Source: Heterostelium multicystogenum
Lineage: Eukaryota > Evosea > Eumycetozoa > Acytosteliales > Acytosteliaceae
Reading direction: 5' to 3'
Assembly (NCBI GenBank): GCA_003667245.1
Contig: RCNN01000142.1
Span: forward strand, 1-59,887
DNA length: 59,887 nt
Position numbers and translations under genes: made by a program. Below are positions 36,055 through 47,218 of the stretch, in pieces. Positions within the stretch are counted from its first letter, which is position 1. Every line of letters begins with the position of its first letter. The notes beneath the pieces are model-generated. The model was given only the letters and a program-made list of their open reading frames with translations. It was not told the DNA's origin and did no database searches.

Positions 36055-36571
36055 TTAAGCAGTGGATCCTTTTACGTCATAAACCAATGTAATATTATCA
36101 CCTTTAAGTAGGATCTGACCTAGAGGTTTTCTTGTTTTCTTTTTCATTGAAATTTCAAATGCATTATCTAATACTAAATTCATATACTCATCGAGACCCT
36201 ATAAATGAAGATGGTGATATCCAGAGATTAGTAACCTGCCGTCTGTCTGTCTATCTATCTGTCTGTCTGTTTTCTTGTATTTAAACCTCGGTTTGATTGG
36301 TTCGATTCAAACGAAATTTCATACATCCAACTGCAATCAACACCTACAATAATAACACCTTCAATTCTAAGATCGGTTTGTTCGAATAACATGATTTGTA
36401 CAACTGACTTTTGTGTAAGGAACTTAAATATCAAGCTCTACATCATTTCATTTATATAAGTATTATTATCAAATATTAGTTTCATTAGCTAACTTGGTTG
36501 AAAGTTTATAGCAACATCGATCTACTTACAACAGGCTTGAGTACAACTGATTTTTGTCTATAGTCTGACAT
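36055..36571 (-). CDS. snrpE: Small nuclear ribonucleoprotein E (Sm core protein)
   Basis: Component of the heptameric Sm ring of spliceosomal snRNPs. Three exons (36530-36571, 36348-36437, 36055-36198), all phase 0, give 91 residues, the family length. The Sm1 motif runs through [28 protein letters not shown] and [16 protein letters not shown]; the Sm2 motif is [17 protein letters not shown]. The GTAGGT donor after the Ile-Ile is less usual but gives the expected Ile-Gly-Leu-Asp-Glu junction. The first intron (36438-36529) uses GTAAGT. The second intron contains a TCTG/TCTA microsatellite (36240-36272). Tandem with EMC7. Confidence 0.95.
36240..36272. repeat. CTGT/CTAT tetranucleotide microsatellite in SNRPE intron
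   Basis: About eight imperfect units of CTGT and CTAT lie inside the second intron of the SNRPE gene, between its second and third exons. No role is implied. Confidence 0.8.
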
Positions 36572-36856
36572 CTTATTATTATTATTATTATTATAAAACT
36601 ATATGGTTATTATAAACTGAAACTACTAAACTAATCTAATCTATTAATATAAACTTAAATCAAACCAAACTAGTTAGAAGAATGAAGAGAAGAGCAGCCT
36701 CCAAGCATCTGATCATAAAAAAAATTTGACAACCTGAAAAAATTTCATCAATTCACAACCCGCACACCGAGTGAATTAGATCCAAGCTGAAGTTGGTAGA
36801 GAGGGAGAGTGGTGGAATACAATGATCGGCTTTGGTTAGTTTGTTTGTCTATCTAT

Positions 36857-37726
36857 TTATTTATCTTTAATTTGTTGGGAACCAGATGACTTTGTTATGC
36901 TGAGAGTTGGCCAGTCTGGAACGGTTTGAATTAACTCTGGTCCGGATTGCTTAAAGGCCTCCTTGGTTTCTTCATCGTCTGTAATTGATTGAGTTCATTA
37001 GTTGGTCAGTTCGTTTGTTTAGTTCAATGATTGATTTACTTACTTTCAATGGCGTTGGTCATCATTGGCATTACGAAAATGAGAACACCGGTTACACCCA
37101 TCATGATGATCATTGGCGACTTAAGAAGTCCCCAAATACTAAATGGAGCATGTTTCTCAAAGAAATATGGTTGTCCAACTGGCTTTAATGTAAGTGGAGC
37201 CTGTACGACAGTATCGTTGTCATTTCTGATTCTAACTTGACGTTGCTTGCTGACATCTACTTTAAACTGTTTGAATACAAAGTCTTTACTGTCTACATCT
37301 AAAATATATGATCCTGTTGGGATATTAACACTATATTATCATTATCACAATACAATAATATTCAATTAGTCATGATTGATTGAACAACTTCAACTCTTGT
37401 TTAGTTTAGCCTGTTTTCTTAACCTTAGTAACAAACCTACAATGAAAAGTGACCATCTATATTTGGTATTTGCTCAACAATATTATTTTCATCTACATAG
37501 TCGATAAGTCTTAATCTTATACTATCTAATTTATTTAAATCTATGACTATTATCTTAACTGTTAGTATAAGTTTACATGAATGATTCACTAGTTGTTTGA
37601 CATACATTCTTTTGATACACCAAATGATAGTTTACCATCTAGTTTATTTATGAAATTAGCTTGATATGAAACATCAATAAATACAAATAGAAACACTACA
37701 ATACTGCTTAATAAAGATCTCTTCAT
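36857..37726 (-). CDS. emc7: ER membrane protein complex subunit 7
   Basis: Subunit of the EMC insertase, which places tail-anchored and multipass proteins in the ER membrane. Four exons (37606-37726, 37441-37546, 37044-37330, 36857-36978) join in phase to 211 residues. Residues 1-22 are a signal peptide (SLLSSIVVFLFVFIDVS). The luminal beta-sandwich includes NIVEQIPNIDGHFSFVNIP and TGSYILDVDSKDF, matching the DGSFxFxNVPxGSY signature of EMC7. Then PYFFEKHAPFSIWGLLKSPM and one membrane helix IIMMGVTGVLIFVMPMM, followed by a short acidic cytosolic tail. Complete and unbroken. Confidence 0.93.
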
Positions 37727-38082
37727 TTTATCTACTACTACTACTACTACTATTAATATATGATATAGATGATGAACAGAATGATTAAGAATACATATAA
37801 CAACAACAACAACTTTTAAGTAGCCTATTCAAATTCCACCTTAAAAATTAGCTTTTACTCATGCATGCTTGTTCATCCAAAAATTTTCAGATTTAGCTTA
37901 ACAACATTAAATTAAATGTGCAATATATTTGACAGCATTTCAAGAGTGATCCTTGTATGGAATAAGTAAATACTCTAGAGAGTACATCTACTACTGTGAT
38001 CATTGACATTTGATGAGTATGCTTGAATGTAGCTTGCTGTTGTTCTATTCTTATCTATAATATTATATGTTTATTTTATTAT
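37727..38082. other. Intergenic between Cpn10 3' end and EMC7 promoter
   Basis: AT-rich with (ACT)n and (AAC)n short repeats at 37733-37815. It must include the EMC7 promoter. No gene seen. Confidence 0.5.
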
Positions 38083-38495
38083 TTACTTGTTTTCGATGAT
38101 TCCCATAATATCTTGTTCATTGAGCAAATAGTAGGTTTTGTCTTCAACTGGGATAGCTTGGGTCTTGGCATTGGGTGAGATCAAAACGGTGTCACCGGCT
38201 TGAACAATGGTTCCTGTGAATGTTCCATCTGGCTTGTATGCACCAGTACCAACAGAGACGACACGAGCATGGTTGGATGGACCCTTGCTTTGTGGCAAGA
38301 GAATACCACCAGCAGTTTGGGTTGGTCCACTCAAACGCTCAACCAAAACACGATCCAACAATGGAATGAACTTCTTAAACTATTATAATACATCGATATT
38401 GATATAAGAGATTGATATTATTATTATTATTAACAACTGTACTTCATTTCATCATATTATTTATAGATATAACTTTTTGTAATACCTACAGACAT
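38083..38495 (-). CDS. hspE: Mitochondrial 10-kDa chaperonin (Cpn10/GroES)
   Basis: Co-chaperonin that caps Hsp60 in the mitochondrial matrix. Two coding exons: a six-nucleotide one (38490-38495, Met-Ser, donor GTAGGT) and 38083-38379 after TTATAATAG. The 100-residue product has FIPLLDRVLVERL, the mobile-loop segment TQTAGGILLPQ, RVVSVGTGAY, VQAGDTVLISP and the C-terminal QDIMGIIENK. All GroES-family landmarks are present. Codon choice is C/G-biased, like a highly expressed gene. Divergent from BRX1 with 300 bp between starts. Confidence 0.95.
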
Positions 38496-38795
38496 ATTTA
38501 GTTAATAAATAATAAGTATATAGTTAATGACAAAAAATGATGATAATGATGATGATCAATTAAATCAAATCAAATCAGTTACACTAATATATCCACCGAA
38601 TGAGGCAGTATCCCACAGCCAACAATCCAGCACAACTCGATGTTTTTATGTTTTTTTTTTTAATTTTCATTTATTTTAATTAATTTTCAATTTTAAAATT
38701 GACGAACGACTCCAAGAAAAGTACCAACTACTCATAATAATAATTATTTAATTATATTATATTTTTATATCTTTTTTTTATATCTTTTTTTGAGA
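38496..38795. promoter_or_regulatory. Divergent promoter region, Cpn10 / BRX1
   Basis: Three hundred bp serve two start sites. Around 38645-38700 there are T and A runs; 38575-38640 is richer in GC. I see no clear heat-shock element array. Confidence 0.45.
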
Positions 38796-39957
38796 ATGGT
38801 TAAGGAGTCTATAAAGAGAAAGATCAGCGAGGAGGATAGCAAGAGAGAGGCATCTGCCGCTGCTGCTGTTACCAAAGCAACTGCTGTAAAGAAGCAAAAG
38901 AATGATAGTAACAAGAGCACTGCAGTGCCACAGGTTAAAGAAGACGATAGTATTTTTATAAAGAAGCGTGTGTTGGTCATGTCAACACGTGGAATCAGTC
39001 CAAAGAATAGACATTTGATGGGTGATCTTTTGGATCTTATCCCTCACTCAAAGAAAGAATCAAAGCTCGATGATAGAAAGTCACTCTCGCTCATCAACGA
39101 ATCATGTGAAATGAAGAGCTGTAACTACGCCATACTTTTCGACTCTCGTAAACACACTGACCTCTATCTCTGGATGGCCAAGACTCCACTTGGTCCAACC
39201 ATCAAATTCGGTGTTACAAACGGTATGTACTTTCGATCTTGTTGTTGTTGTTGTTGCCTTCAAAGTCAGTTATTAATAAAGCTATTATCATGATCATTAT
39301 CAACAACCATCTCGATAATCAATCATTGCAACTACATTGTAGTTCATACATTGGAGGAATTACAGATGACAGGTAATTGCTTGAAAGGAAGCAGACCATT
39401 TTTACATTTCGATGCTACATTCGATGGTCAGCCACATCTTCAATTGGCAAAGGAATTGTTGACGCAAATCTTCAGTACACCAAAAGGACACATTAAGAGC
39501 AAGCCTTTCTTTGATCATGTATTTGCATTCTTTTATCAGGACGGTCGTATTTGGTTCCGTAACTATCAAATCTCCGACCATGAATTCAAGAAACAAGAGC
39601 GTCTTCTCACCGAAATTGGACCAAGAATGATTCTCTCGATTTCCAAGATTTTCTCAGGTGGTTTTGGAGGTCAAGTATTATATAATAACCCAGATTTTGT
39701 TTCACCAAATGATGTATGTATTATATTAAATTATATAAACACAGACAAACCAGTAAACCATATCGGCCTATCTAATCAATGAACCAACTATCTAATTACT
39801 ACAGAATCGTATGAATCAAAAGACATTGAAAGCCAACAAATATGTTAAGAAAATTCAATCAAGAAAGTTGTCAGAGGAAAGACACAACAGCGCATTTATC
39901 GAGCCATCTGAAGTTGATAGATTATTTGACGAAGACTACCATGGTGCTGAACAATAA
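38796..39957 (+). CDS. brx1: Ribosome biogenesis protein BRX1 (Brix domain)
   Basis: Nucleolar factor for 60S subunit maturation. Three exons (38796-39222, 39343-39713, 39805-39957) give 316 residues in frame. The Lys-rich N-terminus is a likely nuclear/nucleolar signal. The Brix domain includes RVLVMSTRGISPKNRHLMGD, LINESCEMKSCNYAILFDS, TGNCLKGSRPF, QIFSTPKGH, FFDHVFAFFYQDGRIWFRNY, ILSISKIFSGGFGG and LYNNPDFVSPND. This order and the KGSRP block match BRX1 better than RPF2 or SSF1. The C-terminal part is Lys/Arg-rich. Confidence 0.95.
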
Positions 39958-40317
39958 ACTAATTATACTAGTATTAAAATAAATTAAAAACTTATTAATT
40001 CAAAGTCGGTGACGATTGTATCTATTAGAGAGTTGATTTTGTAACAATATTCAACAAAGCTGATGTCTGAAAAATGGATCATAGACCAGAGAATTCAATC
40101 AGTATAATTAATCAATCCAAGTCTCTCTTTTATTCTGGTTATAATAATAATGGATTGACATATTATTTACAGAAGGTACAGGTAAATTTCAGAAACTATT
40201 CAACTGATAGGTCTCTAAAAAATCAACTTCATATACTTTTGATCAAAAAGTCTCAAACAGAGTAACCAAATATTATAAAATAATTTGATGTTAGATCGAA
40301 CTTCTCGTTGTTAATAT
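39958..40317. other. Convergent intergenic stretch
   Basis: Between the stops of BRX1 and the PH-FHA gene. A 63-codon plus-strand open frame (40074-40265) is rich in Asn, Ser and Lys, matches nothing I know and overlaps the expected 3' ends; I do not call it a gene. Confidence 0.45.
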
Positions 40318-42003
40318 TTATTTCTTTACAATATCAAACTTTAACTTGGTCTTTCCAATTTTAATTGAATCTCCAACTTCCAACACGTGACGATCGATAA
40401 GCTTACGATTAACTTTGGTTCCATGACCTGAACCCATATCCAAAATTACACATCCACTTTCGCTTACTTCGATCTTACAATGAGTACGGGACACAAGTTT
40501 ATCTTCTACAACTATATTACATGATTCGGAACGACCGACAGTGTTGGAACCCACTGACAGCTTTGCTACCTTTGGCTTAGAGGTTGGGGTGGCACTGTAT
40601 GGCACATAAGTGAGAGTTGGCACGAATTTCTTACCGATTCCAGTGTATATTGCTTTTGGTGGAGTGCCATTGCTCAGTTGATTACCCAATGGAATGACAC
40701 CAATCTCACCATTCTCGCTCAATGACTGTCTTGGTCTGCCTGATTTCGAGCACTCCAGGGCATCTACCCAATCGTCCATTGCAATCTGGTGCTTAGCCTT
40801 CAATATAAATACAGAAAGTGGTGTCGACAATTTAAATGAATACTGTAAATCCGATGAAATCGATGTGTCACATCTTGAAATGTCTGTATATTTTAGTGTA
40901 ATAACTCCTTGTGGTGGCTGTATGCAATGGTTAGTTCTAGGTCACACACGTAACAGCTAGCAAAGATTGACTGATATACATACGAGCTTGGATGATTTAT
41001 AATAATAAAGGCATTGATTTAGCAAAGCAAAATAATATTGTTTCCATGTGATTTCACCTGTATTCTCATCGTCCTCCATCATCAAGAGATTTCCTGTTTT
41101 CTCTTTCTTTGCTTTTCCAATGATGTGTGTCGATTTGTTGTCGATTTCTGCAAGCAAAAGAAGCAAACGATCGAGCTCCAACTCTGTCTTCTTCTCAAAT
41201 AGTGGGAACACCTCCTGGAATGCTTCGAAACGCTCGTTGTAGTCGTCGACCGACAGTGTATTCTTTGCCAGTTTTTGCATGACAAAATTCCAACGCTCGA
41301 AATCCTCGTTGTTGCATGCACAGAATGAATCGATTCGCTTGAAAGAGAATACCTGGAACATGTAGTTGCTAAACTCGGGTGTCTTCATGTCAATGATATT
41401 CTTTTCTCCCAATACAATGGGAGGTGATACAAATGAAATTGAAATGATACCCTTTGGCTTCTTAGACTATAGAAACACCAATACAGCATTGGCAGCAAGC
41501 AACATGTTAGTTAGCAAGTCAAACATGCTAGATGTAGCTAGTCTCAGTTCTCAACTTACAGTCTTTGATTTGTAGTAGTATAGATTGTTACCGTTCAGTG
41601 CAAAGTAGTAGCGCTTCCATCCCGAAGCGAAACGCTTCTTCTTCAGTAGCTCACCTTCGATCGAGCAGACTGGACCATCGAGCTCGACGAATGTCCAGGG
41701 CTTCTCAATGATGGAGAGCAAGTAGGAGATACGACGGTCGACGTCAGAGTGCTTCTCTGAGATTTGCTTGATATCGGTGTTGGCGCGATTTCTAGTCTTC
41801 TCATCCCACATTTTCAAGATGGTTTCCTGTGTTCCACTGACGCTGCTACTACCAATCGTTGGCATATGGTTAATACTTGCATTTCCATCGGTGAGTGTAC
41901 CTTTTCTTGAGGAAAGTGAATTCTTTTGCTGGAACTCATTACCAAGCAAATTGATCTCTTCATCAGAGTCTGAATCCGATATATCAACTAATCTTCCAAA
42001 CAT
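40318..42003 (-). CDS. Protein with two PH domains and a C-terminal FHA domain
   Basis: Likely signalling adaptor: PH domains bind phosphoinositides or proteins, and FHA domains bind phosphothreonine. Three exons (41560-42003, 40984-41466, 40318-40917) give 508 residues in a single frame. After an acidic Ser/Asp-rich start (LVDISDSDSDEE), PH1 begins at GELLKKKRFASGWKRYYFAL and ends near FERWNFVMQKL. PH2 begins at about TGEITWKQYYFALLNQCLYYY and ends at IAMDDWVDALECS. The FHA domain at the C-terminus has VGSNTVGRSESCNIVV (Gly-Arg), KLVSRTHCKI (Ser-x-x-His) and GSGHGTKVNRKLI (Asn-Gly-like core), so the phosphopeptide-binding residues look intact. No catalytic domain. I know no named family with exactly this order. 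Confidence 0.88.
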
Positions 42004-43238
42004 CTTAGTTTCTCTCTATATTATGTATGTAGATATGTATTATGTAATATCTATAATTGAAAAGGATGCACAAGCAATCAAATCAATTATTTTTTAGATT
42101 TTAAAAATATATATTAATACACTTTTGTTTTTGATTTAATATAAATATATATAAATATATCTGTGTGAGTGAGTGAGTGTGTGTCTAACTTGTTTTTTTA
42201 TTATTAGTGTTTTGTTTGTTTTGATTGATTGATGATAAAACAAATTAGCACTATTTTTCAACCGATTTAACAAAGTAGTGTGATAATTTTAGTTTAGTAA
42301 TTCAGAAAATAAATATCTATCGTATCTTTCTATCTGAATTCTGTACCTATTTTTTATGTGATGATGATTATGATTGATTATGGACTATTTTTTGGTAGTG
42401 ACAATTTTAAGAAAAAAAAACATTAAATTAATATTATTTTATTACAAAAACATCCAAAATAGATATTGGTGGTTTAAACCAGAGATAAAAAAAAACACCA
42501 ACAACGAAAATAGATCGAGATTTTGGAATTCATGGAACTAACAAAATTTTTAAAATGATTATTTTTCATCAACATTTGCAAATGCAATGGAAAACACAAC
42601 AATAATAATAGTAATAATAATATGATAGATAAAATACATACATCAAAGAGCCTCTTTTGATTGTTTATTTATTTAAGGTCACTTACTTAAGCAAACTAAA
42701 AAAAGAGAGTCAAAGAAGTTAACATCGCTCTTGCATTCTAATAATAATGTTTTCAATTGAAAAATATTGATTTTATCATTCTATGAATGGTATGATTTTT
42801 CGCTTTGCTTATGTGGTACCATCTTAAATTGAAGTGAACAATCACTCATCAAACAATATTAATATTGGGAATATCTGACCACCAATCCACAATCCTAAAT
42901 ACTGACTGGGTTGTAGTGTCAATAACTTTTCCATTGTGATTTTCACAAATGATAATACATGTATCGAGCAATGGAATAGAATACTTATAAGTAAATACCT
43001 GATTGTGAATAAGTAGTTTCCACTACATGTGTTGTTACTGCAGTAGATGATCACTCATCATGTGATGTAATCATTATTGAATGAATTTGAATCATGATGA
43101 TAAAAATAAAAATTAGTTTGCAACAGTCTCTTAGTTTAATTATTATTTGATTACTTTTATTGCGGGAAATAGTCAAGTCAGCTGATAATTAGGTAGATAG
43201 AACGAATACAAATACATCTATAGATAGATATTGTAGAA
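42004..43238. promoter_or_regulatory. 1.2 kb divergent intergenic region
   Basis: Lies between the starts of the PH-FHA gene (minus) and the CDGSH gene (plus). Very AT-rich, with a GAGT/GTGT repeat (42166-42186) and TAA runs (42600-42620). A 70-codon minus-strand frame at 42842-43054 is hydrophobic and has no recognisable relatives; I see no gene. Confidence 0.5.
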
Positions 43239-43764
43239 ATGAATTCAATTAAAAGTTATTTTTTCAAATTGGTTCGGATCAGAGGAAGCAGAGATTACTG
43301 GTGAAATACCGACACCACAGTGGGAGATCAGTGGAGAGAACTTCTCGCTCGATGGTCCTATCCCTGTAGATGCAAGCTTTGAAGATAAATATATATGTAG
43401 ATGCGGTCAGTCAAAGTCGTACCCATACTGCGACAACTCACACATTGCATACAACCAAAACAACGGTACCAACATTGGACCACTCAAAATCAACAAAGAG
43501 AAAGACAGGGTAGTCTATGTTTGTCGATGTGGTCACTCCAAAGAGAGACCTTTTTGCGGTAAGTCAATCACCATCGATGCTTAGCACGGATGATAGAGGC
43601 GGCTCTTCTGACTAACATCAATACCTGTCATAGATGGATCACATACAAAGTTAAAGTTTATAAAAGAAAAGAACGATCACGAGAATAAGATAGATTATGC
43701 ATTAGTGCTTTTAGTATTTATAACCTTTTCGATCTTTGGTTCAAAAGCATACCAAACACATTAG
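43239..43764 (+). CDS. Tandem CDGSH iron-sulfur domain protein with C-terminal membrane segment
   Basis: 2Fe-2S protein of the mitoNEET/CISD group. Two exons (43239-43558, 43634-43764); the intron splits the second motif. Motif 1 is CRCGQSKSYPYCDNSH and motif 2 is CRCGHSKERPFCDGSH, each with the three Cys and one His that hold the cluster. After motif 2 a basic stretch KLKFIKEKN precedes a hydrophobic helix ALVLLVFITFSIFG and a short tail, so the protein looks tail-anchored. Animal CISD3 also has two CDGSH motifs but is soluble, and CISD1/2 have an N-terminal anchor. The frame breaks once, in the T run at 43258-43263, where one T fewer gives a continuous product of about 150 residues. Confidence 0.88.
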
Positions 43765-43912
43765 CCAAGTTTAAACTAATGAAAACACCTCAATAAAAGT
43801 AATACATATTTAAAGTACAGACCAACTAGTTGTTTGTAATCGTTTGTTGTTTGTTGTTGTTTGTACAGTTAAGTTCGAACTTCTTGTTTATTATTATTAA
43901 AGGTTGGTTAGA

Positions 43913-44868
43913 TTAGTGGAATGATGGGGGAGGTGGTGGTGGAAGTTGCGTCATCATTGGAGGAGGTGGAGGTGGAGGAAATGCAGGAGTAATTCCGTTA
44001 GCATACGGTAGACCTGCAGTGGGTAGTACACCTGGCTGAGCATACATAGCGGGAATACCTCCTCTCTGCTTACCAGCAGCAATAAGACGCTCTGCTTGTC
44101 CACCATGTTTTTCTGTTGAATCTTTCTTTCTCGCATATGTAACAGATATTGGTTTATTGCACAGGAACTGACCGTTCATTGCCTCTATTGCCATATCTGA
44201 GCTAGTGAAATTATCATATGAAACAAAACCAAATCCTTTTGACACTCCAGAAGATGAGTCTCTCATAACCTAATTGAGAAATCGAATCGAAATGAAGCAG
44301 AGTTAGTCGACTGTACAGTACCTACTAGATAGCATCCAAGTCGAGAGACTAATATTGGAAAACTTACCTTTGGAGGCTGAATAATAGTACCAAATTGACA
44401 AAATGTATCGTGTAGAAGTTTCTCGTCTACTTCATTATCAAGATTACCAATAAATAGATTGGCACCAACATCAATCTTATCTTTATTCCCTATGATTGGT
44501 GATAATAGAAGTTGAAACGTTTGGGTTAGCAATGGTCTTTGGCAATAGAAGCAACTGGTATGCAGTTGCATTGAATGTAATGACGGTTGATATAGGATAC
44601 TTACTTTCTTTAATTTCAATGGTCTACCAAACAGCTTGACGTAGTTCATGATTCTCATGACATAGTCAGCATCAGCTTCGCTTTGGAACTCTATATATGC
44701 TCTACCAGAGTGTTGTTGTGTCAGCTTGTCTTTAGGCATGAATACCTTTACGACGGGGGCGACCTGTATAAACAATTCCCACAGCAGCGACTCTGTAACC
44801 TGTGGATCAAGATCACGTACTTGCACACAAGCATCCAAGTTTCTCTCTTGTGGTATATTCGATGACAT
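43913..44868 (-). CDS. sf3b4: Splicing factor 3B subunit 4 (SF3B4/SAP49)
   Basis: U2 snRNP protein that binds pre-mRNA near the branch site. Exons 44605-44868, 44368-44489 and 43913-44269. Two RRMs: the first with [20 protein letters not shown] and [16 protein letters not shown], the second with [20 protein letters not shown] and [20 protein letters not shown]. Then [20 protein letters not shown], which is diagnostic for SF3B4, and a Pro/Gly-rich tail with two Pro runs ending the protein; the tail is shorter than in animals. Splicing at 44604 (GTAAGT) and CATAG (44491-44490) is one base out of phase beside a GGG run, so a base is probably missing there. Read unspliced, this intron happens to stay open. 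Confidence 0.93.
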
Positions 44869-45140
44869 TATTACTATTCAACAGACTATTATTATTACTA
44901 TTATATTATTATAATACAGAGAATATCATAACCAACAACAATATTCCTTGTTGTTTGTTGTTCCTTTTTTGAAATTTTCATATGTTACACCTGATAAATT
45001 TAGTAGTGGAAACCTTAGTTTGATCATGTGAATTTTCGTCAATTACCACCATACCAATCATTTTCATCGATCTAATTAGTACACAGATATATTTCGTTAT
45101 ATTATTAGATTTATTGTAGTACATGCACGGTTAGATAATA

Positions 45141-47105
45141 ATGTTTAGGTATTTAAGTAGTCGTATGCCCAGTTTGAGTTCGGGTATTGTCAGCACGACT
45201 AGTCGTTTACCAGCAAATATTCCTGTTGGCGATAGTTTGGCAGCTGTCTCTTCGGGCGGTCATGTCTATGGCTATAATCATTTCAGTAGCTTTGGTGGTA
45301 GTGTTTCTTCGATATTGTCAAGTACAACACTATTTAATAGAGATCTGAAAAGCAGAGTTGTTGGTGAGCTCGACGATGGGAATGAGCATGATACTGGCGC
45401 ATTCAACAGTGATGGTGTCAGATACTACGCATTCAGAAAGAAGAGTCAAAGAAAAAGCTGAATAAAATCAAGATAAAGAATGATAATAATAGAGATAGAG
45501 GTGAGAAGAGACAACCAAAAGAGAGACCTAAGCTACAGTCCATTAAAGTGTCAAGAAAACTTGATCTACAGGAGAAAACTATAGAGCAGAAGCTTAATGA
45601 ATTCGAAGAAAGAATCACTGAGGGAAGAAAGTCATCAAGATCACCGAGAAAATCAAATCGTGGGAATGGTAGTCTCTCAGAGGCATCAACGTCAAAGTCT
45701 AAACCAAGAAGAGGAAGAGTTAGAATTAGTTTTGATTTCTTAAATGAAGATAGTCAAGAACAACAGCAACAACAACAATCACTACATGATGAATATAGCG
45801 AACAGTCAATGATGGACGATAATGTAAACGAGATCGTTAGTAATAAGAAAACAAAGAAGGCAAAGTCGGTTAAATCAACATCGAAGAATAATGAACAGCA
45901 AGAAACTGCCTCCACCAAGGTTAAAGCAGATGAGGTAGATGAGGACAATGATGAATCAAGTCAGCTTCAATGGATTATGGAGAGTAGAAAGAAAGAGGAA
46001 AACTCAGTTTTGTGTGATGATGGAAAGTTTGTGGCATCGAAAGTGGTCGCAGATCTAGATGGTATGCGTGTGGATCGTTGGGTATCTAATCACTATCCAG
46101 TCATCACTCATTCTCTACTATGTAAATGGATTCGAAGTGGAAAGATTACAGTTAGTGACTCTCTGAATGGCGAGAGAAGAGCAGTTGAGTTAAATGACCG
46201 TTTAATAACTGGACAGTGGGTCAACATTCCACTGAAAGCAATGAAAGAGCAGCGTATGGCAGACCGTGAAGAGCCATTAAAATATGCACGTCTCACTGAC
46301 GAAGAGATAAAGGAGATTAGAGACTCTGTGCTATATAAGGATGACCATCTGCTGATTATTAACAACCACAAGGACTTTCAGTCCAGGGTGGAAACTGGTC
46401 TAAAGAAGCATTTGGATATGATGATGTCGCACTTAAAGTTTGAGATGGATGAACCACCAAGGCTGTGCCATCGTTTGGATCGTGAGACAAGTGGTATCCT
46501 CATTTTAGCACGTACACGTAAGGCTGCAACTGCCATGGCAGAGAAATTCGAACAAAAGTTGAAGAGAAGGACAACTAGACAAGATAGAGATAAGAGCGGT
46601 AAAAAAGACAAGAAAGCTTCAGGAAATCCAGAGGATGACGAGCTTAAAGCTGACAATTCTATTAGAAAGACCTATTGGGCACTGTTGACATCAACCCCCA
46701 ATCCAAAAGAAGGACGTATTCGTGCACCCTTGAAGAAGGTTGTACAGGATGGAGAAGAGAAGGTAATTGCCACAAAGGAAACTGGTGATGGAGCCAAGCT
46801 GGCCATAACAGAGTACGAAGTCCTCGAGAGTTCACTCACAAACGCATCATTTGTTCAATTATGGCCAGAGACAGGTAGAACACATCAACTCAGAGTACAT
46901 TGTGCATCGATTCTAAATTCCCCAATTGTTGGAGACAAGAAGTATGGAAAGAGCGATTCCAATGCCTTCCAAAGTGTACTTGGTAAAAAAGATGCCACTA
47001 CACCTCCACGCGAGAAGAATAGAGTTTTTCCATCCCGAAACCAACAAAAAGATTGATGTTGTTGCACCTCTTCCTAAAATCCTCGATCAATCTTGGAGCT
47101 ACTAG
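45141..47105 (+). CDS. RluA-type pseudouridine synthase, probably mitochondrial (RPUSD-like)
   Basis: Converts uridine to pseudouridine in organellar RNA. The N-terminus is Ser/Arg-rich without acids (MFRYLSSRMPSLSSG), like a mitochondrial presequence, followed by a long charged low-complexity stretch with a Gln run. An S4-like RNA-binding part is GMRVDRWVSNHYPVITHSLL...WIRSGKITV. The catalytic motif is LCHRLDRETSGILILART (catalytic Asp). Later: IRKTYWALLTSTP, ITEYEVLES, LWPETGRTHQLRVHCASI and PIVGDKKYG. Frame breaks: near 45452 (A run one short); two compensating ones at about 46367 and 46393, between which the true reading is NKPQGLSVQGG; and at about 46990 (A run one long), after which LHARRIEFFHPETNKK and APLPKILDQSW follow to a stop at 47103-47105. 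No intron. Confidence 0.88.
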
Positions 47106-47218
47106 GTTTTACAGCTCACGAGAACAAATAAAAAGGACTAACTTACTTCAATCCAAATTTATTTTATTACTTGTTAATTCATTCCAGACTTACCAATTAC
47201 ATCAAGTAAATGGTTTAT

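Noticed and set aside
40074..40265. 63-codon plus-strand frame between BRX1 and the PH-FHA gene
   Set aside because: It lies in the convergent 3' region, is rich in Asn/Ser/Lys as expected by chance in AT-rich DNA, and has no recognisable motif.
42842..43054. 70-codon hydrophobic minus-strand frame
   Set aside because: No splice context, no homologue recognised, and hydrophobic frames arise easily from T-rich DNA.
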